DNA from: Christensenellaceae bacterium
GTDB taxonomy: Bacteria; Bacillota; Clostridia; Christensenellales; DTU072
NCBI GenBank assembly: GCA_031259085.1
Contig: JAIRMA010000043.1
Span: 1 to 35,118 of the forward strand
Reading direction: 5' to 3'
DNA length: 35,118 nucleotides
Part shown: positions 1-7,754 of the stretch, in pieces
Layout: each line of letters opens with the position of its first letter
Numbering within the stretch: the first letter of the stretch is position 1
Made by a program: the position numbers and the translations under genes
The notes under the pieces: generated by a model
The model's database searches: none
The model's input: only the letters and a program-made list of their open reading frames with translations
Told to the model about the DNA's origin: nothing

Positions 1-684
1 TATTTGAGAGATGAGGCAGGATTAATTATCGATGCAATCTATAGACGCGCCGTAACGTCAGAATGCATGGATCGCATATCGGAAATCAATGACTTTATTC
101 AGGCGGTGTTACAAAAAAAAGTTTGTTTGATTGGTGCTTTCAGAACACAAGTTGTACATAATAAGAATATATTCAGAATTTTACATTTAGACAAAACGAA
201 ATCATTTTTGACACATGATGAGATTGAATTCATCAATCAGCATATCCCAAGAACTTATGAGCTTAAGACTGGATTATTTGATTACGATGATGTGATTAAC
301 AACAAAGATAAGTGGTTAATCAAGCCCTCAGATAAATACGGTTCATACGGTGTTGAAGCTGGGTTAAATTGTTCTCTAGATGAGTGGGTACAAATAATCA
401 ATGATAAAATAAATACTGATTATATTCTTCAAGAATATTGCACTCCATTTAAAACGCAGAATTTCTATTATAATGATAAAAATGAGCCTGTGTATGATAT
501 GTATAATAACATGACTGGTATATTTTTATATAATGGTAAAGTAGCTGGTCTATATAGTAGGCTAATGACGGGTCCTGTTACAACTAAACAGGATGAAGGA
601 CGTGTTGCACCTACTATACTAGCATGCCCATCTTATATGACAATTCCTGAATTGGAGTTACCTCATCTTAAAAAAATATTGTAG
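1..684 (+). CDS. ATP-grasp-fold protein, glutathionylspermidine synthase-like (5' end missing)
   Basis: The reading frame is open from the first base, so the gene begins upstream of the window and only its C-terminal part of about 227 residues is present. The pattern DAIYRRAVTS near the start, then CLIGAFRTQ and later KPSDKYGSYGVEAG, is what I associate with the circularly permuted ATP-grasp proteins related to glutathionylspermidine synthase. The KPSDKYGSYG stretch is the likely nucleotide-binding loop and QEYC the following strand. Such enzymes form an amide or peptide bond using ATP; the substrate cannot be told from this part. The next gene (AraC regulator) starts about 190 bases downstream on the same strand. 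No signal peptide or membrane segment is visible. The fold is fairly sure, the exact reaction is not. Confidence 0.65.
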   Translation, partial: YLRDEAGLIIDAIYRRAVTSECMDRISEINDFIQAVLQKKVCLIGAFRTQVVHNKNIFRILHLDKTKSFLTHDEIEFINQHIPRTYELKTGLFDYDDVINNKDKWLIKPSDKYGSYGVEAGLNCSLDEWVQIINDKINTDYILQEYCTPFKTQNFYYNDKNEPVYDMYNNMTGIFLYNGKVAGLYSRLMTGPVTTKQDEGRVAPTILACPSYMTIPELELPHLKKIL

Positions 685-828
685 TATCATTTTCTATATT
701 ACTGTCTATATTATTAATGTATTATAGATTAAGGGTCTACGATTTATGGAAACGGAAATTCTATGCCTTAGGTATATGCTATTTTTTAGCTTTTAAGTTT
801 ATATAATATAGTGTATTCTACCTTTTTA

Positions 829-843
829 CTCACGATGTGTGAG
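829..843. promoter_or_regulatory. Inverted repeat upstream of the AraC-type gene
   Basis: CTCAC-gatgt-GTGAG is a perfect 5-bp inverted repeat 35 bases before the start codon. A TATAAT hexamer lies at 802-807, but I see no convincing -35 at the right distance. The repeat is where an operator for an autoregulated gene might sit, or it may simply be a small leader hairpin. The rest of the 685-878 gap is AT-rich and shows no other gene. Confidence 0.25.
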
Positions 844-878
844 AGTAGTATTAATATTATTATAGGCAGTAACATATT

Positions 879-1631
879 ATGGCATCCTTATTATATATCG
901 CAAAACAACCAAAAACTAAATTAATTCCTTTTCACAAACATTCTGATTGGGAAATAATTTATTGTACTCACGGCAACGGGCAATTGGATTTTTCTAATCA
1001 TGAATCTATCACATATTTACAAAGTGAGGTACTTATAATCCCACCAAAAGTATTACATACAAATGTTTCTGATAGTGGATTTAAGAATATTCATTTAGTA
1101 GTATCGGATTGGGATACTCTTCAAAAAAATCCATTCAAAATATCTGATCGGGATGGGTTTATAAGAATTCTCATAAAGAGGTTGCAAATGTCTATTGTGT
1201 CTGAGAAAAAAGGTTGCCAACTTATATCTCAGAATTATTTGGATCTCATATTAAATTTGATAATAAGCCAATCTGCGGAAACTCATTATTCTAGGTATGT
1301 ACTTTATTTAAGAGAGAAGTTGTTAGAAAATTTCACAGATGAAAATTTTGATCTTCTGTGCTACATGAAGGAAATACCACACAGTCCAGAATATTTGAGG
1401 AAGCTTTTTATCAAGGAATTAGGAATAACACCTGTTCAATATCTACGGAAAATCCGTCTTGAGAATGCTAATCGCTTATTAATATCAACGGACACAAGCT
1501 TACTTAATATTAACGAAATTGCTCATATGTCTGGATTTAGTGATAGTTTGCATTTCTCACGCCTTTATAAAATGAAGTATGGCGTTTCTCCTAAATTTTA
1601 TAGACAAAATTTATCAAATGAAAACAAATAG
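879..1631 (+). CDS. AraC/XylS-family transcriptional regulator with N-terminal cupin
   Basis: A 250-residue protein. Residues about 10-90 form a cupin-like sensing domain (HKHSDWEIIYCTHG, then a LIIPPKVLHTN segment typical of AraC effector domains). Residues about 140-245 are the double helix-turn-helix of the family, with GITPVQYLRKIRLENANRLL in the first part, IAHMSGFSDSLHFSRLYK as the second recognition unit, and the closing GVSPKFYR. It should bind DNA and respond to a small ligand, often a sugar or amino-sugar derivative, but no ligand can be inferred. The ribosome-binding site is weak (ggcag). The stop is only 9 bases before birA, so the two are probably co-transcribed. Its target may be the ATP-grasp gene upstream; that is inference from position only. 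Confidence 0.88.
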   Translation: MASLLYIAKQPKTKLIPFHKHSDWEIIYCTHGNGQLDFSNHESITYLQSEVLIIPPKVLHTNVSDSGFKNIHLVVSDWDTLQKNPFKISDRDGFIRILIKRLQMSIVSEKKGCQLISQNYLDLILNLIISQSAETHYSRYVLYLREKLLENFTDENFDLLCYMKEIPHSPEYLRKLFIKELGITPVQYLRKIRLENANRLLISTDTSLLNINEIAHMSGFSDSLHFSRLYKMKYGVSPKFYRQNLSNENK

Positions 1632-1640
1632 GATTAAATC

Positions 1641-2612
1641 ATGTATGAAAGCAAAATGAAAGTTCTTTACTATTTAGAAAAAAATCGTGACCAACCTGTA
1701 TCTGGTGGTTATTTAGCCAATCAGCTATCGATCTCGCGCAATGCCATTTGGTTAATTATTTCTAGATTAAGATCTGATGGTCATAAAATTGATGTGTCAA
1801 AAAGAGGTTATCAGCTAGGTAGCGACAGCAATATGATATCAATTCCAGGTATTTCACAATATCTTATAAGAAAAACTGACGCCGATCAAATTACTATTCT
1901 AAACAGTACAGAGTCTACCAATAAAATTGCGAAGGAAAAAGCATTATCAAATGATGGTAATGGAACAATCATAATATCCAACGAACAAACAAAAGGTCGT
2001 GGACGGAGTGGACATACTTTTTATTCGCCTAAGAACACAGGGGTATATATAAGTTTTGTTTTAAAAAACAATTTATTCAAGCATATTGTTCCTGCATTTA
2101 TCACGATGAATGCTGCTGTTGTAGCATGTGAAGCAATTGAAAAGATATCTGACAAAATCCCAACAATAAAATGGGTAAATGACATTTTAATAAATAGAAA
2201 AAAAGTTGCTGGGATTTCCACAGAAGGCATAACCAATCTTGAAAATGGTGAGCTAGAATGGATAGTGTTAGGTATTGGAATAAATGTCTCAACGACTGAT
2301 TTCCCACTCGAAATAGCTGATATTGCTACATCCATTTATCCAATAATGCCTATAGGTATAGCGAGGAATAAATTGATAGCTGAACTAATTAATGGCATTT
2401 TGGATCCGCTATTTGGACTTGATTTTGAGAAAACACTAATTGCTTATAAAAAACGCATGGGGTTCATTGGTGAAATAGTTAAAGCAATAACGCCAACGGA
2501 TTCATTTAAAGCAAGAGTTTTAAACGTATGTTCTGATGGCTCATTAATAATAGAGAAGGATAATAATGAAATTGTTAATCTGCGTTCAGGAGAAATAAAA
2601 CTAGAAATTTAA
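1641..2612 (+). CDS. birA: Bifunctional biotin--protein ligase / biotin operon repressor BirA
   Basis: A 323-residue protein of normal BirA length. The N-terminal 60 residues are a winged helix-turn-helix (SGGYLANQLSISRNAIWLII), so this is the repressor-type ligase. The catalytic domain carries the biotinyl-AMP loop KGRGRSGH (canonical GRGRxGR), then KWVNDILINRKKVAGI, with the lysine that contacts biotin, and GIGINVS. The C-terminal SH3-like domain follows. It activates biotin with ATP and transfers it to the carboxylase carrier lysine; the N-terminus should repress biotin synthesis or uptake genes when biotin is plentiful. The start ATG has AGGA 7 bases upstream. It lies 9 bases behind the AraC-type gene. 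No biotin-synthesis gene is in the window. Confidence 0.95.
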   Translation: MYESKMKVLYYLEKNRDQPVSGGYLANQLSISRNAIWLIISRLRSDGHKIDVSKRGYQLGSDSNMISIPGISQYLIRKTDADQITILNSTESTNKIAKEKALSNDGNGTIIISNEQTKGRGRSGHTFYSPKNTGVYISFVLKNNLFKHIVPAFITMNAAVVACEAIEKISDKIPTIKWVNDILINRKKVAGISTEGITNLENGELEWIVLGIGINVSTTDFPLEIADIATSIYPIMPIGIARNKLIAELINGILDPLFGLDFEKTLIAYKKRMGFIGEIVKAITPTDSFKARVLNVCSDGSLIIEKDNNEIVNLRSGEIKLEI

Positions 2613-3404
2613 AAGATTTGAAGTTCTATATATTTGGTTAGTAGAAGATAGGTGCGAGAGCGGGAACGTTTAGAAGTTTTTATATTTGCCAAAAATCCGT
2701 ATATTCTAGGCAATTCTACTTATTCAGTTTGCCACTTTTATCCCTTTTACTTACTTTATGTTTTCTATCATTCCCGCCTCTTAAAATAATCAAAGAAAAT
2801 CCAAACAACACCAAAAACAACGCGGCTGAGTGCTCCTTAAAAATAAATTTTTCTGTACCGCTTAACCGCAATGTGAACGTCAATCTCGTGTCGCGTGCTG
2901 TTTTTTGAACCCAAAATATGCACTGCAAATCCTTAAATTTGCCTCTAATACTAAGGAAACGCATGAATCAAAATTATTTATTTGACGAATTGTTCCGCTG
3001 TTTTAATTTAATGCTCTAGACAGTGAAAATGCATGATAATAAAGTTATTCATGAAATCCCTCCCCAAGCGGGGGATCGGGGGACTCTATCCTTTCGGTTT
3101 TCACTCGATTCATACTTAGTCAATACTTTTTCAAAATATTCATCGTTCCTGTAATCATAAAGCTTTACTTTATTATTACTAACGATATAATAAGAGTGTT
3201 CAGTATGGATAATTAATTCCTTATGGATTATCCTCTTGAGAATCAAACTGCCAATAGCTTAACGCGCTGTATACCACAATATCTTAAAGTTATTGATAAT
3301 AGAAAAACACTTGAGATCAATATTAAAATAATTCAACAAAACATTATTTTTACATTCAATAGTAAAAACTAGCAAAAGAAATCGAAAAACACAAATAATT
3401 ATAA
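2613..3404. other. AT-rich intergenic region without a supported gene
   Basis: About 790 bases between the converging birA and MBG-protein genes. Two minus-strand frames are open (2716-2964 and 3049-3246), but neither has a ribosome-binding site or recognisable family. The only distinct element is a G/C-run stretch at about 3058-3083 (see the separate entry). I found no GC-rich hairpin with a T-tract on either strand, so the terminators of the two converging genes are not obvious. Confidence 0.5.
3058..3083. repeat. Short G/C-run hairpin element, possible dispersed repeat
   Basis: In otherwise AT-rich DNA there is a compact run of C and G blocks: TCCCC-aagcg-GGGGA forms a 5-bp hairpin and is followed by a second GGGGGA block. 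The sharp composition difference from its surroundings suggests an end or remnant of a small dispersed repeat. Only one copy is visible in the window, so its repeat status is not shown here. Confidence 0.3.
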
Positions 3405-5255
3405 CTACCATTTATATTTTTTATTTACATTTGCCTCCTCTTGCTTGCGCATTGCTTTCTCTTTTTTTGCTTGTATCATTGCCTTAGTATCTTTATATGA
3501 ATTATTATTTGCAATTATTAATGATATAACAGCAATTACAATTAACCCTATAATAGCAATTATTACATATGTTGTTAAACTGTCTCTATATAAGACTATA
3601 TAACCAGATGAAAAAGAATTAAAACTCAGAACACCGTTTTTTAATGCAAAATTCTTTATATCAACAACATTTCCATTAGAATCAACAATAGCTAGTTTAT
3701 ACGAAAACAGATTTGAAGTTTCAACGCCACTAACTGAGATTGTACAAACTCCAGTTGATACTACGCCACCAGATGTATAAAGAAACTGATATACCGTTTG
3801 TACATCACTTAAGAAGAAGATATTTTGAGCATCGCGCAAAGCATTAGCCACTCTCTTAGATTCAGCAGAATCTGGGTTAAAAGCTGTGGCATCAACTTGT
3901 GTGCCTGGTTGAAAAGTCCCATTGATTACAAGATTTTGTTTTTCTGAGTTCTCAATACCAGTTGATAGGCTGATTGCATATACAGTAAGATTTCCGCTCT
4001 TGTATCCAAACTGATAATTGTTTGATTTTGCACCAGTAGGCTTTATTACATACTTTCCAGGCACATTTATATCAGGCATATCATTTATGCGAAGCTCACT
4101 TAAATCCAAAACTGTCTCAGATTCATTGTTTACAAAACCTGAATAAGTATATACGAAGTTAGGGAGTTCACCTTGTCGCGTTGTGAGATCTCTAACACCG
4201 ATCGTAAGTGTTTGTTTTGTAATCATCAATGATGTAGTAGGATAGCCAGAGGCCGTTGCGTACACATAGTTTTCAGATTTTGATGTGATCGATTCAATAT
4301 AATAGTCACCAGCATCAGTTGGATACTCAACATATGCTCCATCTGCAGTTCTGTGAACTATTGTGAATGTAGCATCAGCTTGAGTTATATACTCATTATT
4401 TATTGTTGTATTATCATTGCCCCATGAATAATATGAGATGGTACGGTTTATTGGTGATCCTGTGTATCTAACAGTGGCAGAAGCTGCTACAGCATGAACC
4501 ATCGTTGGTTTCACCGTAAAATTGATTGTACGATCTATTGATTCATAATTATCATTACCTTTAAAAACAAATCTGGCCGAATATGATTCCCCACTTGAGT
4601 TAACAGGTGGTTTTTTTAGATCATTACCATATCCATACAATTCTTTATCATATGTTAGAAAGTCATATTCAATTGATAATTCCTCAACATAAAAATATTC
4701 AGAGGTTTTTACACCTTTAATTCGTGAAGACTCAAATCCATAAAAAACATGGTAATCTACGGTGTAATTTATTTCGTCAGTTGTGGTAATACCTCTCCCG
4801 TCTATATTAACTTCAGGAGTTGCTTTTGTTATTATGAATAACTTCTCGCATTCAAGATCATCGTAATTAAAAGTCACCTTATATGTAGCAGCATTAGTTG
4901 GGTTGGTAGTGACAGTAGTACTGCCGTCTGAATTAAATATATGGTATGTAATCGTAACATCTGATTGCTCTAGTGTAATGGGCTGATCATTTTTCTCAAA
5001 TTTAATATACTGAAATGGTATGCCTTGTGTTTCAGCTGAATATGTAACAACATAATTCCCATTTTCATCAGAATTTTCAGAAAACGACACATTAAATGTA
5101 TCATCACCCTCAGCTAAAGCCTTAATACTTCCTGTTTCAGAAGTAATTAGAGGAGTATCTACTAAAAGAGACAACAAAACTAAAACAGTCAAGATGACAA
5201 ATGCTGCTAATACAAAAATTATTAAATTGATAGACTTGCGCCTGCCTAACAGCAC
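3405..5255 (-). CDS. Membrane-anchored surface protein with MBG-type repeats
   Basis: The start is the GTG at 5255, because a perfect AAGGAGG lies 6 bases upstream (5262-5268); the longer frame to 5330 has no such site. The product is 616 residues. A basic N-terminus (LLGRRKS) precedes a hydrophobic segment of about 24 residues, which acts as signal-anchor or signal peptide. The large extracellular part consists of beta-rich repeats of the MBG/MBG_2 kind, with the recurring pattern 'Y.GS...NF.YTYSGF...NY.....G.LTV' (for example PNFVYTYSGFVNNESET and NYQFGYKSGNLTVYA). A second membrane helix (TYVIIAIIGLIVIAVISLII) is followed by a short, strongly basic cytoplasmic tail. Such proteins are thought to be adhesins or cell-surface structural proteins. 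No LPXTG sorting signal is present; the C-terminal helix does the anchoring. It has its own promoter (5302-5330). Confidence 0.8.
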   Translation of the reverse strand: MLLGRRKSINLIIFVLAAFVILTVLVLLSLLVDTPLITSETGSIKALAEGDDTFNVSFSENSDENGNYVVTYSAETQGIPFQYIKFEKNDQPITLEQSDVTITYHIFNSDGSTTVTTNPTNAATYKVTFNYDDLECEKLFIITKATPEVNIDGRGITTTDEINYTVDYHVFYGFESSRIKGVKTSEYFYVEELSIEYDFLTYDKELYGYGNDLKKPPVNSSGESYSARFVFKGNDNYESIDRTINFTVKPTMVHAVAASATVRYTGSPINRTISYYSWGNDNTTINNEYITQADATFTIVHRTADGAYVEYPTDAGDYYIESITSKSENYVYATASGYPTTSLMITKQTLTIGVRDLTTRQGELPNFVYTYSGFVNNESETVLDLSELRINDMPDINVPGKYVIKPTGAKSNNYQFGYKSGNLTVYAISLSTGIENSEKQNLVINGTFQPGTQVDATAFNPDSAESKRVANALRDAQNIFFLSDVQTVYQFLYTSGGVVSTGVCTISVSGVETSNLFSYKLAIVDSNGNVVDIKNFALKNGVLSFNSFSSGYIVLYRDSLTTYVIIAIIGLIVIAVISLIIANNNSYKDTKAMIQAKKEKAMRKQEEANVNKKYKW

Positions 5256-5301
5256 TGCTTGCCTCCTTGTAGGATTGCTAGATTGCAAATATAACTTATA
5301 T

Positions 5302-5330
5302 AGAATATCATATTGACACAAAATTTTCAA
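5302..5330 (-). promoter_or_regulatory. Predicted sigma-A promoter of the MBG-repeat protein
   Basis: On the minus strand TTGAAA (5325-5330) and TATTCT (5302-5307) are separated by 17 bases. Transcription would begin near 5295, giving a leader of about 40 bases before the AAGGAGG and the GTG start. This supports the shorter GTG-start model, since the promoter overlaps the longer frame. Confidence 0.5.
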
Positions 5331-5401
5331 TAGTTTTGTTAAAATTTGATATATGATATGCCTAAAACTTCAAATTTCATCAGTATTGCTATTATGTGTT
5401 T

Positions 5402-6625
5402 TTAGTTAAAAATAGTTTTGTAAATCGAATATATCTCCATTTCTGATATAGCCTTATCAGTTAATTCATCTATATTGAGTTTGGTTTCATATTCAATTGC
5501 TTTATCAATGGTTGGATGGATAACGGGCTTGTCTGGCAAAAAGGCTGTACAACAATCAGCAAACGGGCGTATGCTAATCTCATACGTATCAATCTTTTGA
5601 GCAATACTAACTATTTCTGACTTATCTAAACCTATAAGAGGACGCAAAACAGGCAGATCAATTACATTATTTGTAACATTTATGCTCTCCATAGTTTGAC
5701 TAGCAACTTGGCCTAAACTTTCACCCGTTATGAGACAACCACAACCTCGTTTTTTTGCAATAATTTGTGCTATACGCATCATAAATCGCCGCGCAAGAGT
5801 TATAGCGTATTCAACAGGACAGTTCTTGTCAATTGACTCTTGGACGTGTGAAAATGGTACTATATATAAATCCATGCGTGGTATATAAGGATTAAGTTTA
5901 TTAATCAAATCCTTAACTTTCTGGAGTGCTAGTTCCCCAGTGTAGGGAAAGCTATAAAAATGTACTGCGGTTATTTTAACGCCACGTTTTGCCATCATAT
6001 AAGCCGCTACTGGACTATCAATGCCACCTGATAATAAGAGCATGCCTTTACCGCCTGATGAGTATGGTAACCCACCCGCGCAATTTATTTTGTCATAGAA
6101 AATATATGAATATCCATTTTCTCTGATATCAACATTTAACTCAAAATCATGGTTGAACAAGTTAACTTTAAGTCCCACAGCTCTAGATAACATATATCCA
6201 CCAATATCTGCTGCTATATCCATAGACCTGGTTTTAATGTTATTATCAACACGATTTACAGTTACTCTAAATGTTCCGTTTTTGGGTGATATTTGTGAGG
6301 CTAATACCTTAATATTAGCAATATCTGTTTTTATTTTCTTTGCTATGCTTAGACTATGTATTCCAAACACCTTGTTAAGTTTGTTAATGATTAGATCTAT
6401 ATCATCGTTTTCGAAGTTTTCAATATAGGCACGCGATCTGGCTCTCTGGAAATCATACTTGTGCCCTTTAAGAGCAAACTTGATGTTTTTTGCAAGAACA
6501 CTTTCAAACCAGGATTTATTAGCTCCCTTTAAAAACAACTCACCATATCGAATTACTATGACATCATAACTCTCTAGAGCCACTTTTTGATCGTCTATCT
6601 CTCTCTGTCCTTTCTCTGTCGCCAT
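5402..6625 (-). CDS. thiI: tRNA 4-thiouridine synthase ThiI
   Basis: A 407-residue protein. Order: N-terminal ferredoxin-like region (VIRYGELFLKGANKSWFE), THUMP domain (about 70-170) and PP-loop ATPase (MLLLSGGIDSPVAAYMMAKRG, near residue 195). The conserved PFADCCTAFLP follows near the C-terminus. There is no rhodanese domain, as in B. subtilis ThiI, where a partner cysteine desulfurase delivers sulfur directly. It makes s4U at position 8 of tRNA and may also supply thiazole sulfur. The desulfurase gene immediately upstream is the expected donor. Start: the ATG at 6625 has TAAGGA 11 bases upstream and overlaps the desulfurase end by 62 bases. The GTG at 6583, just before the conserved region, is an alternative with a poorer ribosome-binding site. 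Confidence 0.95.
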   Translation of the reverse strand: MATEKGQREIDDQKVALESYDVIVIRYGELFLKGANKSWFESVLAKNIKFALKGHKYDFQRARSRAYIENFENDDIDLIINKLNKVFGIHSLSIAKKIKTDIANIKVLASQISPKNGTFRVTVNRVDNNIKTRSMDIAADIGGYMLSRAVGLKVNLFNHDFELNVDIRENGYSYIFYDKINCAGGLPYSSGGKGMLLLSGGIDSPVAAYMMAKRGVKITAVHFYSFPYTGELALQKVKDLINKLNPYIPRMDLYIVPFSHVQESIDKNCPVEYAITLARRFMMRIAQIIAKKRGCGCLITGESLGQVASQTMESINVTNNVIDLPVLRPLIGLDKSEIVSIAQKIDTYEISIRPFADCCTAFLPDKPVIHPTIDKAIEYETKLNIDELTDKAISEMEIYSIYKTIFN

Positions 6626-7742
6626 AACCCGAAAATTCCTTATAAGCTTTAATATATGTATCTAAAAATTCGCGTGATTCATCCACTGAGTTTTCAATTG
6701 ATAGACTTATTCTAATTAAGCCATACCTGTAATTCCCAATCAAACCTAGTGAATCTGCTACTTTGTTTGACATCTTGTTTGATGAACATGCACTACCAGT
6801 AGCTATTAATATACCTTTTCTCTCTAATGCATGTTGCATTAACTCGCCTCTTACTTTTTGAGAAGCAACTGCTAAGATATACGGAGATGTATCATCGTTT
6901 GAGAGAATCTTAAGTTCACGAATATGTCTAAATCCCTTTTCTAGTCGGTCTCTTATTGCTTTGACTCTAGTTAAACGTGCATCTATAGTATTCTGAAAGT
7001 CATTAACTGCTGCCGCAAATCCCATAATCCCAGGCACATTTTCAGTAGAAGGTCTAATCCCAAATTCTTGACCCCCACCAAACATCATCGGGCTTATGTT
7101 CAAACCTCTCTTTACAAAAAGCCCGCCGATTCCTTTTGAAGCGCCTACTTTATGACCAGATATCGTATACAAATCAACATTCAATTTCTTTAGATTCACA
7201 TGCATTTTACCAAACGCCTGAGACCCGTCACTATGAAAAAGAATGTCACTGTCGACCTCTTTTGCTAGATGCACTAATTTCTCTATCTCGTTAATTGCAC
7301 CTGTATTGTTATTAACATGCATTATTGAGACAAGCGACGTGTTTTTTGTCAATGCATTCTTGAATTCATTCAACTTTACTTTGCCATACTCATCAACAGG
7401 ACACACTACCACATCAAATCCTTTCTGTTTAAGTACATTTACAGGTAATGCAATCGATGCATGTTCATTAGCCGATATGATAATTCGTGATTCCTTTAGC
7501 TTCTTGGTACCAAAAACAACAAGGTTATTAGCCTCAGTCCCACTCGAGGTGTATATAATATTACCCTCACCTGAGAGCGCATTTAGTATAGATTCACGCG
7601 CGCGCGTTATTTCATTTTTAACTGCCATGCCTTGTGCATACGTTGTTGACGGGTTATGAAAAAATTCAGTTGCATACTTGATCATAGCACTAATAGCGTG
7701 CTTGCCACATCTTGTGGTCGCTGCATTATCAAAATAGATCAT
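6564..7742 (-). CDS. Cysteine desulfurase (NifS/IscS-like, ThiI-dedicated)
   Basis: A 392-residue class V aminotransferase-fold enzyme. It starts MIYFDNAATTR, the classic opening. SGHKVGASKGIGGLF holds the lysine that binds PLP, and ATGSACSS holds the catalytic cysteine that carries the persulfide. It removes sulfur from cysteine and passes it on; lying directly before thiI, it is most likely the dedicated donor for 4-thiouridine, comparable to the NifZ-ThiI pair of B. subtilis. The last 25 residues or so are a charged tail (RERTERDRRSKSGSREL) encoded in the stretch that overlaps thiI. AGGAG overlaps the mutS2 stop region 12 bases upstream, so it is translationally close to mutS2. Confidence 0.95.
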   Translation of the reverse strand: MIYFDNAATTRCGKHAISAMIKYATEFFHNPSTTYAQGMAVKNEITRARESILNALSGEGNIIYTSSGTEANNLVVFGTKKLKESRIIISANEHASIALPVNVLKQKGFDVVVCPVDEYGKVKLNEFKNALTKNTSLVSIMHVNNNTGAINEIEKLVHLAKEVDSDILFHSDGSQAFGKMHVNLKKLNVDLYTISGHKVGASKGIGGLFVKRGLNISPMMFGGGQEFGIRPSTENVPGIMGFAAAVNDFQNTIDARLTRVKAIRDRLEKGFRHIRELKILSNDDTSPYILAVASQKVRGELMQHALERKGILIATGSACSSNKMSNKVADSLGLIGNYRYGLIRISLSIENSVDESREFLDTYIKAYKEFSGYGDRERTERDRRSKSGSREL

Positions 7743-7754
7743 TAGTGAAATCTC

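Noticed and set aside
2716-2964. 82-residue minus-strand open frame with a hydrophobic stretch
   Set aside because: No ribosome-binding site, no recognisable family and low-complexity ends; probably chance.
3049-3246. 65-residue minus-strand open frame ending in the G/C-run element
   Set aside because: It starts at TTG without a ribosome-binding site and its end is only a reading of the repeat-like block. A decayed gene is possible, but I cannot support it.
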